Positions 54,336 through 61,547 of a stretch of 61,547 nt of DNA are shown piece by piece; the first letter of the stretch is position 1; the number at the start of each line of letters is the position of its first letter. Under the pieces are notes generated by a model, which worked only from the letters and a program-made list of their open reading frames with translations, had not been told where the DNA came from and did no database searches. This DNA is from an uncultured Prevotellaceae bacterium (GTDB lineage Bacteria > Bacteroidota > Bacteroidia > Bacteroidales > Bacteroidaceae). The translations under genes were made by a program, and so were the position numbers. Location: positions 1-61,547 of the forward strand of contig CACZIT010000015.1 in assembly GCA_902781315.1 (NCBI GenBank). The letters are read 5' to 3'.

Positions 54336-54382
54336 AGAGATACGTCGTTATTATTGTTGTTTACAAACTTTCATTCAGACTC

Positions 54383-56047
54383 TTATTCTTCCTCTTCTTC
54401 TTCAGGTTCCTCGCCATATTCTTTCAGCGTAGAATTCACGAGGGCCTTGATTTCATCAGCGCTCTGTCGGGGGTTGCCAGGCAGTCCGGCTGCGATGACG
54501 GTGTTAGGAATCTGCACAGCTCCGCGGAGGTCGCCGCGAATAAAGTAGAGAGGACTTTCGCCGGAGATGGGATGGATGTACTCAATGCCGTAGCGCTTGA
54601 TGTCGTCGAAGCGGATTCCGTGGAACACGGTCTCCAGACGCTTCATGTGAAGGATGAGCTGCAGGATGGACTCCTGGCTGCTGCCTTCAGCAGCGATGGA
54701 GAATCCCTGCGGATGGAGGTGCTTGCGCATTGAGCGGTCGCGCCATCCGTCGGGCTTACGCTTGGCATAGTCCATACGGCCGACGAAGCGTGTGATGCTG
54801 TCGACGTCGAATACGGGACGTATGGTGGAACCTTCCTGCTCTTTGCAGTGGGTCTTCACCCAAGTGTTGATGTCGCGCACCGACTCGTCGAGGCGTCCCA
54901 GCAGGGCCAGTGCCTCAGCACGCTCCAGCAGGGTGAGGTCGCCCGTGAAGACGGGATCCACGGCATGGGGATAACCGATGCCAGCCACCTTGTCGGTGTA
55001 CTTGAACTGCTCCATGAGTGTCGGGAAGCGCACGCACTGGTTGCTGCCGTAAAGCTTGTTGGCATAGATGATGGTATTACCATCCGAGCCACCGCCCCAC
55101 GGCATATCTACCCAGAAGGTCTCGTAAGCCGTGATGGTGTAGTTGTGGGCATAGCGATACGAGCTGTTCAGATAGCGCGGGCCGATAGAATAGGTGGCCA
55201 GCAGCATCAGGTTGGCATCTTCCTCAGAGCGGATCCAGCGGTTGGCGAAGTCGACGAAGCCGAGGTCGCGATAAGGCTCGTAGTCGCGCATGACGGTGGT
55301 GGGATCAGCACCCAGCACCTGGTTGGCATACTGTACAGCCTTCTCCCAATTCTGGTAGTAGAGGTTGAATCGGCATGCAAAGGCATAGGCGGCCTTCACG
55401 TTGAAATGGTATTTGGGCACGGCGTAATTGGCTGCTGCCTCAGCGATGTAGGGCAGAGCCTCCTCGATGTCCTTGTCGATGGCGGCATAGAGTTCGCGCA
55501 GGGTACCACGCTCGTAGGTGGAATTGATGTCCTGCTCGGGCACCAGCGGATAAGGCAGTCCCTGATACTCGTCGGCCTTCTCTGGATTCCATGCCATGCA
55601 GAACGTCGTGGCCAACATGAACATGCTGTAGGCACGGATGAGCTTGGCCTCGGCCAAATCACCGCGCAGCGACTCAGGAGACCCCATGGCCTCGATGGCT
55701 TCGATGGCCTGGTTGCAGGTTGCCACTGATCCGTAGTAGCCGTTCCAGATGTAATACGGTGTGTCGTTGCCTTCTTCCGAAGTATCTTCGAACTTATACA
55801 GGTCTTCGCAGATGACGGGCGAGCTATAGCCACGGCCGTTGTCGTCCATGTTGTCCGTAATCATCTCTGCAATGAGCAGGTTGTTGCACGACGGATAGGC
55901 CGACACCAGCAGCTGCGTAATCTTCTCGTTGGTATTCAGCTCGGCGCGATCATCGGGCAGCTTGTCCAGGAAGTCATCGCAAGAAGTCATACCGACCACT
56001 GCCAGTACGGCAAATGCGACTGATTTGATATACTTGAATGTTTTCAT
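54383..56047 (-). CDS. SusD/RagB-family outer membrane lipoprotein (protease locus)
   Basis: 554 residues from the ATG at 56047 (MKTFKYIKSVAFAVLAVVGMTSCDD, lipobox near Cys23). SusD-like helical scaffold: DDFLDKLPDDRAELNTNEKI, YYGSVATCNQAIEAIE, AEAKLIRAYSMFMLATTFCMAW, AYAFACRFNLYYQNWEKAVQYANQVL. The C-terminal run of glutamates (EEPEEEEEE) is unusual. It pairs with the SusC gene 46 bp upstream. With metallopeptidase neighbours it is closer in setting to RagB (oligopeptide capture) than to glycan SusD proteins. Confidence 0.93.
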   Translation of the reverse strand: MKTFKYIKSVAFAVLAVVGMTSCDDFLDKLPDDRAELNTNEKITQLLVSAYPSCNNLLIAEMITDNMDDNGRGYSSPVICEDLYKFEDTSEEGNDTPYYIWNGYYGSVATCNQAIEAIEAMGSPESLRGDLAEAKLIRAYSMFMLATTFCMAWNPEKADEYQGLPYPLVPEQDINSTYERGTLRELYAAIDKDIEEALPYIAEAAANYAVPKYHFNVKAAYAFACRFNLYYQNWEKAVQYANQVLGADPTTVMRDYEPYRDLGFVDFANRWIRSEEDANLMLLATYSIGPRYLNSSYRYAHNYTITAYETFWVDMPWGGGSDGNTIIYANKLYGSNQCVRFPTLMEQFKYTDKVAGIGYPHAVDPVFTGDLTLLERAEALALLGRLDESVRDINTWVKTHCKEQEGSTIRPVFDVDSITRFVGRMDYAKRKPDGWRDRSMRKHLHPQGFSIAAEGSSQESILQLILHMKRLETVFHGIRFDDIKRYGIEYIHPISGESPLYFIRGDLRGAVQIPNTVIAAGLPGNPRQSADEIKALVNSTLKEYGEEPEEEEEE

Positions 56048-56093
56048 TTTTCTACCTTTTTTATTATTTAGAGAAATTACTTCATAGACTTCA

Positions 56094-59000
56094 TTAGATG
56101 CCCACGCGGAGTGTGAACGTGAACTGGCGAGCCATAGGCACTGCCACACCACCAGAGTTGAAGAACTCAGGATCCTGACCGTTCAGCTTCTTGTCGGCAT
56201 AGATCAGGAACGGGTTGGTGGTCTGGAGCTTCATGCTGAGGTTGCCGATACCGATGTGGGAAATCCATGATTTCGGGAAGTCGTAGGCCAGCGAGATTTC
56301 CTTCATGCGGATGAAGTCACCCTTGGCGATACGCGCGGTAGAGTAGTTGTAGGCGTTGTAGGCATAGCCCAGACGCGAGTCGTTCTGAATGGCACGCAGG
56401 TCGGCCATACCGGGAATGTCGGTGTTGTTCTCGTCACCAGGCACCACCCAGCGGTTGGCAAACTCACGCGGCATAGCGGTGAGGTCGCTGTAGCTCACGG
56501 CGAAGGTCGGGTCGAGGCGCACCACGTTTCCGTAGGAGTAGGTGATGAACACGTTCAGGTGCCAGTTCTTGTAGGAGAAGGTGTTGCCGAACGAACCGGT
56601 GATGGTGGGATCGGTAGGACCTTCGTAAATCAGGTGGCTGGTGTCATACGACTGGAAGTCGATGTCGCTCGTCACGAGATTTCCTTCCTCGTTGATGAAG
56701 GTGGGCAGACCATACTCGTTCAGACCCTTGAAGTCCATGGAGAACAGTGAGCGGTAGGGGTAGCCTTTCTCGGTGAAGCCGGAACCCGTGATGAGGTCGA
56801 TGACGCGGTTGCGCGACTCGAAGTCAGTCACCTCACAATGTGTGTGCGAGAAGATCAGGTCGGTGCTCCACTGGAAGTCCTTTGTGACGATGTTGCGTGT
56901 TGACAGGGTGAACTCCTCACCATGCGACTTCATGCTTGCCACGTTGGCATATTTCACGATGGAACCGCCGACACCCGTCGTACGTTTCGGACCAATCAGG
57001 TCGTAGTTGTTACGTGTGTACCAGTCGAACTGGAAGTTGATGCGGTTGTTCAGGAAACCGAGGTCGACACCAATGTTCAGCTCGTGTTTCTTTTCATAGG
57101 TCAGGGCAGGGTTGGCGAAGCTCGAGATGTCGAGTCCCGACTCCTTGTCGCTGGCATACGGTCTCCAGGGATTGAAGGCATTGATGATCACCATCGAGTT
57201 GGTCACGGCAGGCTTGTCACCGGTCAGCGAGTAGCTGGCCTTCAGGGTGCCGTGGGTGAGAGTGTTCTTGAACACCTTGTTGAACCAAGGCTCCTCATGA
57301 GCGTTCCATGCTGCCGAAACGTTCCATGTGGGCAGCCAGCGGGCGCTGCGGGCGCGGCCCAGACGGTTCGAACCCTCATAGCGCACGGTGCCGTTGATGG
57401 TGTAGCGGCCATTGTAGGAATAGGTGGCTGTTCCGAAGAACGATGCCTCGCGGCCGTAGCCGTTACCCAGTGCATAGTAGATGTTGTTCTCCTCGGCAGC
57501 CTGCTTGAAGTAGCGATAGTCGAAATTGCCGAGCAGACCCATGTCGTAGAGCACGCCCACCTTGGTGTTGGACGAGCTGGAACGGTCGATGCTGTTGATT
57601 TCCATACCGCCATAGGCATTCACGATGTGCTTGTCGGCATAGACGTCGTTGTAGCTGAACGTGGCACGGAAGTCCCAGGAGTTCATCTTGTAGAGCGTCT
57701 CACGGTTGAAACCACCCTTCGGGAGCACGGTGATGGGGAGTGAGTTGAGCACGTCAGGATCGGTGTAGAGCCAGGGGTTGGAGTCGCGCATCGTGGCATC
57801 GTCCATCATGCGGAAGGCCATAGCCTGGTTGCTGGTGTCCTTGATGTAGTGCTCTTGTGTTGTGGTGGAGTATTTGTAAGCACCGATGGCGCTCAGTTCG
57901 AGCGTGCGGATGGGCTTGTACTTCACCTCTGCCTGGAACTTCATGTCGGTCACGTCGAGCTCCATGTAGTTGTTGGCCAGTTCGTGGTGGATGTTGAACG
58001 GGGCGTAGTTCTTGATGTAGAACTCGTCGGGGTCGAGCGTACGCGAACTGTTGATGGCATACGAATAGGGGTTGATGTCGAAGTCGCGGCTCACGGCACC
58101 ACTCACAACGTCTACACTCTGGTTCGATGTACCCGGTGCCTGCTGCTTACGATAGCTGGTGTTACCGATGAGGTTCACCGACACGCGTTTGTTCAGATTG
58201 TAGTTGGCGTTGATGTTTGCCGTGTAGCGCTGCACCTTGCTTCGCTCAGTCCAACCCGGGTCGTCCATCACTGAGAACGATGCGTAGTACTGAGCTTTCT
58301 CCGTACCCGAGCTGAGCGAGACGGAGTGGTTCATGGACACGGCGTTCGAGAACAGCTCGTCAAACCAGTTGGTGTTGCGGAACTCAGCCTGGCGCAGGTA
58401 GTCGTACATGGCTTCCTTGGTGTTGGGCAGTCCGTAGGTGCCTGTTTTGGGATCATACTCGTTCATGAGGTGATACATCTTACCGAACACACCACTGTTG
58501 GAGGCGCGATAGGAACTCATGAACGACAGGAAACCGTTGTTCTGCATCTCACGGTATACCGACATCTGCTCCTGCGAGTTCATGATGTTGAACTGCGAGT
58601 AGCTGGGGCGCAGACGCATGGTGTACTCACCCGTGTAGCTGATTTTCGACGTACCCACCTTACCGCGCTTGGTGGTGACAACAATCACACCTGCCATGGC
58701 GCGTGCACCGTAGATAGACGTAGCCGAACCGTCCTTCAGAATCTGGAACGACTCGATATCGTCGGCGTTCAGTCCGGCAATGGCCGAAGAAATCAGCGTG
58801 GCGGCATCACCCGACGACAGGGCGTCGGCATCCACCTCGGTGACATCCTCCATGATCACACCGTCTACCACCCACAGAGGCTTCGACGAACCATAGATTG
58901 ACGTAGCACCACGCACGCGAATCTTCGGAGCTGTACCGAAGGTACCCGACACGTTCTGCACCGACACACCTGCTGCGCGGCCTTCCAGCGAGCGCGAGAT

Positions 59001-59408
59001 GTCGGCCACACCGTCAAGTTTGGCTTTTTCGGCATCCACTTTGGTGGCAGCACCTGTAAACAGACGCTTATCCATTTTCTGCATACCCGTCACGACGACT
59101 TCGTCGATAGAACGAGAGTCTGGCGTCATGCGGATGGTCAGGTTCTGACCTGCTTTCACGCTCACGGTCACGTAGCCTACCGAGCTCACCTCAATCTGCG
59201 AGACTTTCTGGCTGGTGGTAAACGAGAAACTTCCTTCGACGTCAGTCACGGCAAGAGCCGATTTCTGCCCCTTCAGTTTAATCACAGCACCAATAATGGG
59301 CTCGCCGTCTTCTTCTGAAACAACGGTTCCCGAGACCTTTGTCTGAGCCATGACCGCCCCTATCGAGAGGAGCATGAGGGTCAAAATCATCGTTAGTCTT
59401 CTTTTCAT
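56094..59408 (-). CDS. SusC/RagA-family TonB-linked outer membrane transporter (protease locus)
   Basis: 1104 residues from the ATG at 59408 (signal MKRRLTMILTLMLLSIGAVMAQ). N-terminal carboxypeptidase-regulatory-like domain (SGTVVSEEDGEPIIGAVIKLKG), plug (DEVVVTGMQKMDKRLFTGAATKV) and a large barrel ending FTFTLRVGI. First gene of the minus-strand operon susC-susD-metallopeptidase-DUF4302. Accompanying proteases suggest oligopeptide import, as shown for RagAB of Porphyromonas (inference from context). It has a TAATTTTG box at 59502-59495. Confidence 0.93.
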   Translation of the reverse strand: MKRRLTMILTLMLLSIGAVMAQTKVSGTVVSEEDGEPIIGAVIKLKGQKSALAVTDVEGSFSFTTSQKVSQIEVSSVGYVTVSVKAGQNLTIRMTPDSRSIDEVVVTGMQKMDKRLFTGAATKVDAEKAKLDGVADISRSLEGRAAGVSVQNVSGTFGTAPKIRVRGATSIYGSSKPLWVVDGVIMEDVTEVDADALSSGDAATLISSAIAGLNADDIESFQILKDGSATSIYGARAMAGVIVVTTKRGKVGTSKISYTGEYTMRLRPSYSQFNIMNSQEQMSVYREMQNNGFLSFMSSYRASNSGVFGKMYHLMNEYDPKTGTYGLPNTKEAMYDYLRQAEFRNTNWFDELFSNAVSMNHSVSLSSGTEKAQYYASFSVMDDPGWTERSKVQRYTANINANYNLNKRVSVNLIGNTSYRKQQAPGTSNQSVDVVSGAVSRDFDINPYSYAINSSRTLDPDEFYIKNYAPFNIHHELANNYMELDVTDMKFQAEVKYKPIRTLELSAIGAYKYSTTTQEHYIKDTSNQAMAFRMMDDATMRDSNPWLYTDPDVLNSLPITVLPKGGFNRETLYKMNSWDFRATFSYNDVYADKHIVNAYGGMEINSIDRSSSSNTKVGVLYDMGLLGNFDYRYFKQAAEENNIYYALGNGYGREASFFGTATYSYNGRYTINGTVRYEGSNRLGRARSARWLPTWNVSAAWNAHEEPWFNKVFKNTLTHGTLKASYSLTGDKPAVTNSMVIINAFNPWRPYASDKESGLDISSFANPALTYEKKHELNIGVDLGFLNNRINFQFDWYTRNNYDLIGPKRTTGVGGSIVKYANVASMKSHGEEFTLSTRNIVTKDFQWSTDLIFSHTHCEVTDFESRNRVIDLITGSGFTEKGYPYRSLFSMDFKGLNEYGLPTFINEEGNLVTSDIDFQSYDTSHLIYEGPTDPTITGSFGNTFSYKNWHLNVFITYSYGNVVRLDPTFAVSYSDLTAMPREFANRWVVPGDENNTDIPGMADLRAIQNDSRLGYAYNAYNYSTARIAKGDFIRMKEISLAYDFPKSWISHIGIGNLSMKLQTTNPFLIYADKKLNGQDPEFFNSGGVAVPMARQFTFTLRVGI

Positions 59409-59494
59409 AAAAATTGTTCTAAGGTTTATACTGTTATTTAATTCATTTACAAGTTTACCCCTCAAACAGGCACCATAATGGCGCCAATACCCTG

Positions 59495-59502
59495 CAAAAT
59501 TA
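59495..59502 (-). promoter_or_regulatory. -7 box of the second susC
   Basis: TAATTTTG on the minus strand, leaving a leader of about 80 nt before the ATG at 59408. Confidence 0.5.
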
Positions 59503-59614
59503 ATTGTTTTTTATCAAATTCACCAATTTTTCACTTGAATAACCCGTTTTCTAAACAAATTTTAACTAAACATCGTGCTTTTCACCTCATTTATAAGGAT
59601 AAGCCCCTCGTTGC

Positions 59615-60523
59615 TTAGAATTCCATGTGCTCCACTTTCTCTCGCAGATAGTGGCGCAGACCTTCGTCTTCCAGCACCTCAATATCCTCGGCCAGACCCA
59701 ACACAAAACGTCCTATGCCGACATAGCTGACCACGTCGGTCTCCAGCAGCCAGTGGCGCTCGTCGTCCTGCCTCACCATGCGCGTTGCCCTGGGGTATTC
59801 TTCCAGCAGCAGGTTGCGGGCCAGCTGTCCCAGGCGCAGCTTCACGTGGTAGTAGTTCTCGCCGCTGAACATGAAAAGGTCGGTGTAGACGTTTTTGTGC
59901 ATGTATTCATGGCTCCACATCAATTCCTCGACGATGCGCACTTCGCCGATGCGCGACAGCTTGAAGGTCTTGTTGGTATGCGACGCCAGCTCGTAGCAGC
60001 GAATGTCGTTTTGCTCGTTCAGGAATAGGAACGGCTCTACAAAGCGGTTGCTGACCGTACGGCTGTGAGACGACGAGTAGTCGCACAGGATGACCACCCG
60101 CTTGCGATTCATGGCGTCATACAGCCGGCTGACGTTCTCCACGGTCTTGCTCTGCAGCTTCTTGTCGGTGACGAAGTCTATGTCGTAGAAACGGCACAGT
60201 TTGTTGATGACGGCCTCCGCATAATTAGTCTTGGGCTTCACGGCATCAACCAGCTTATAGAGGTAGGCGGCCTCGTCGTCAGAGAAGTTCACGCTCGCTG
60301 CTATCTGTTGGAAGAAGGGCGAGCGCGTGTCCAGGAGGTAGCAGCCGTTCTTGCGCTTCAGCAGGAAGCCGTCCTCGCGCAACTGGTCGAAGAAGTAGTA
60401 CAGGTTGCGCGCCGATGTGCCCAGCACGTCGCATAGCTCCGTCACCGTGTGCTGTCGGCCGTCAATCATCAGGAGCAGCAGTTGCAGCTGCCGGCCAAGC
60501 CTGTTGTTGCCTAATTCTTCCAT
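59615..60523 (-). CDS. WYL-domain transcriptional regulator
   Basis: 302 residues from the ATG at 60523 (MEELGNNRLGRQLQLL). N-terminal winged helix (~10-70; VTELCDVLGTSARNLYYFFDQLREDGFLLKRKNGCYLLD), then a helical linker and a WYL-type domain from about residue 160 (KRVVILCDYSSSHSRTVSNRFVEPFLFLNEQNDIRCYELASHTNKTFKLSRI). The usual W-Y-L triad reads differently here (IRCYELA). Proteins of this kind act as ligand-responsive regulators, often of DNA-damage or defence genes. Its target is not evident; the rnhB gene upstream is separated by 93 bp. Confidence 0.8.
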   Translation of the reverse strand: MEELGNNRLGRQLQLLLLMIDGRQHTVTELCDVLGTSARNLYYFFDQLREDGFLLKRKNGCYLLDTRSPFFQQIAASVNFSDDEAAYLYKLVDAVKPKTNYAEAVINKLCRFYDIDFVTDKKLQSKTVENVSRLYDAMNRKRVVILCDYSSSHSRTVSNRFVEPFLFLNEQNDIRCYELASHTNKTFKLSRIGEVRIVEELMWSHEYMHKNVYTDLFMFSGENYYHVKLRLGQLARNLLLEEYPRATRMVRQDDERHWLLETDVVSYVGIGRFVLGLAEDIEVLEDEGLRHYLREKVEHMEF

Positions 60524-60616
60524 ATTCGTCGTCTGTAGATGATTCTTTTTGTTTTCTGATGATGGCCACGAGCGGCCCACATTATTATTTTTACATACAC
60601 ACGCAGGCGTGCGCGC

Positions 60617-61240
60617 TCAGGGCGCGAAGTCGAGTGACAGCTCACCTGTGCCCAGCAGGTTGTACGACTTGCGATGATAGGGCGAGATGCCGTATTGCCT
60701 GATGGCCTCGCGGTGCTTCTTCGTGGGATAGCCTTTGTTTTTCAGCCAGTCGTACATGGGGTATTCCTCGGCCAGCCGGTTCATGTAGTCGTCGCGATAG
60801 GTCTTGGCCAGTATCGAGGCGGCAGCGATGGAGAGGAACTTGCCGTCGCCCTTCACGATGGTGGTGTAGGGAAGTGGGTCCTGCCCCTGTGGGGCATAGG
60901 GCTTGAAACGGTTGCCATCCACGATGACGGCCTCGGGCCTCACCTGCAACTGGTCCAGCGCGCGGTGCATGGCCAGTATCGAGGCGTTCAGGATGTTGAT
61001 CTTGTCAATCTCCTCAGCCGTGACGATGCCCACGGCCCAGGCCACGGCATCGCGCTCTATCTGCTCGCGCAGCAGGTAGCGCCGCCGCTCGGTGAGCTGC
61101 TTCGAGTCGTTCAGCAATTCGTTCTCGTAGTCGGGTGGCAGAATCACCGCCGCTGCATACACGCTGCCCGCCAGGCATCCGCGCCCGGCCTCGTCGCAGC
61201 CTGCCTCCACCAATCCGTCGTAATAATGGTTGCTCAGCAT
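60617..61240 (-). CDS. rnhB: Ribonuclease HII
   Basis: 207 residues, full family length. It cleaves RNA in RNA-DNA hybrids and at single ribonucleotides in DNA. Catalytic acids are in [12 protein letters not shown] (Asp16, Glu17) and [32 protein letters not shown] and [18 protein letters not shown] are typical of the family. A -7 box TATTTTTG lies at 61281-61274 on the minus strand, 33 bp before the ATG. Confidence 0.95.
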   Translation of the reverse strand: MLSNHYYDGLVEAGCDEAGRGCLAGSVYAAAVILPPDYENELLNDSKQLTERRRYLLREQIERDAVAWAVGIVTAEEIDKINILNASILAMHRALDQLQVRPEAVIVDGNRFKPYAPQGQDPLPYTTIVKGDGKFLSIAAASILAKTYRDDYMNRLAEEYPMYDWLKNKGYPTKKHREAIRQYGISPYHRKSYNLLGTGELSLDFAP

Positions 61241-61273
61241 TCTTCCTATCTCTTTTATTCGCTATTTTGAATG

Positions 61274-61281
61274 CAAAAATA
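61274..61281 (-). promoter_or_regulatory. -7 box of rnhB
   Basis: TATTTTTG on the minus strand, 33 bp before the ATG at 61240. Confidence 0.45.
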
Positions 61282-61368
61282 ATCATTTTTTCTCAAAAAC
61301 AATCATGCAGCCCTGTTTTTTCTGTTCGCATCGTCTGAAAGCATTCTTTTCGCTGTAAACTTTTTTGG

Positions 61369-61547
61369 TCAAAAGTACCCAGTTAATTTTTAAAAATTCC
61401 CGACCAAGAAATTTTTTTCCGCAAATACGCCCGTATTTTGGCAAAGTTTCTAACAGCCTATCAATCAACAACTTAGCTTCTTGAGACCCCCAACCCCCTA
61501 TGTTAGGGGGCTATAAACCATAGGTTTGATGTCTCTAACTCATAGGT
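61369..61547 (-). repeat. 22-bp phased dyad array, family A copy 3, inverted, cut by the window edge
   Basis: Read on the plus strand: the conserved tail begins with TCAAAAGTACCCAG (61369-61382, reverse of CTGGGTACTTTTGA in copy 1), then AAATACGCCCGTATTT near 61423-61438 and TTTCTAA at 61447. The 35-bp terminal repeat (61480-61514) follows, touching the first core AAACCATAGGTTT at 61515, with the second core at 61537, again 22 bp on. The array continues beyond the window. The tail points toward rnhB. Confidence 0.85.

Overview
The window looks like chromosome of a gut or rumen Bacteroidales in the Prevotella group (Prevotella / Xylanibacter / Segatella type). The support is: TAnnTTTG -7 promoter boxes before many genes, two SusC/SusD pairs, a hybrid two-component regulator with AraC output, type IX secretion C-terminal tails, and a xylanase-esterase fusion of the kind known from Prevotella ruminicola. 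No rRNA, tRNA, phage or CRISPR-Cas genes were seen. All domain calls come from reading motifs; no database search was run.

Layout. 1-11.5 kb: an ABC export cluster with four two-block FtsX/MacB permeases (the first cut by the window edge) and one LolD/MacB-type ATPase. The cluster is interrupted by a decayed AAA+ ATPase gene and by a Y1 (RAYT-type) transposase. Two permease transcription units start with a near-identical ~97-bp regulatory module, and two units end with the same 13-bp-stem hairpin. 11.5-29.8 kb: an arabinoxylan utilisation locus: HTCS regulator (minus), then GH43, GH43, SusC, SusD, a membrane-anchored helical protein, a CXXCH beta-propeller lipoprotein, and a GH10 xylanase fused to a CE1-type esterase. 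30-45.5 kb: further glycosidases (GH27, GH51, GH43-like) mixed with housekeeping and accessory genes: a 6S-like RNA, an AT-rich orphan membrane protein, sufS, queH, small conserved proteins, a TonB receptor with a heavy-metal-associated protein, a candidate minus-strand small RNA with a 14-codon ORF, and a BASS-family transporter. 45.6-59.5 kb (minus): a second SusC/SusD operon with a zinc metallopeptidase, a DUF4302 lipoprotein, a T9SS-tailed protein and two secreted M6 metalloproteases, which suggests peptide or protein capture rather than glycan use. 59.6-61.2 kb: a WYL regulator and RNase HII.

The most unusual signal is in the intergenic DNA. Several elements of unrelated sequence carry short arrays with the same exact 22-bp period. 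One family occurs three times (19.5, 35.9 and 61.5 kb). It has 13-bp dyad cores (AAACC-TAT-GGTTT type) separated by 9-bp variable linkers and bounded directly by 35-bp terminal repeats. A second family (45.5 kb) and a third (10.6 kb) have different cores and different terminal inverted repeats but the same 22-bp phase, and a two-unit G/C-rich repeat at 19.4 kb has it too. I do not recognise these as a described element class.
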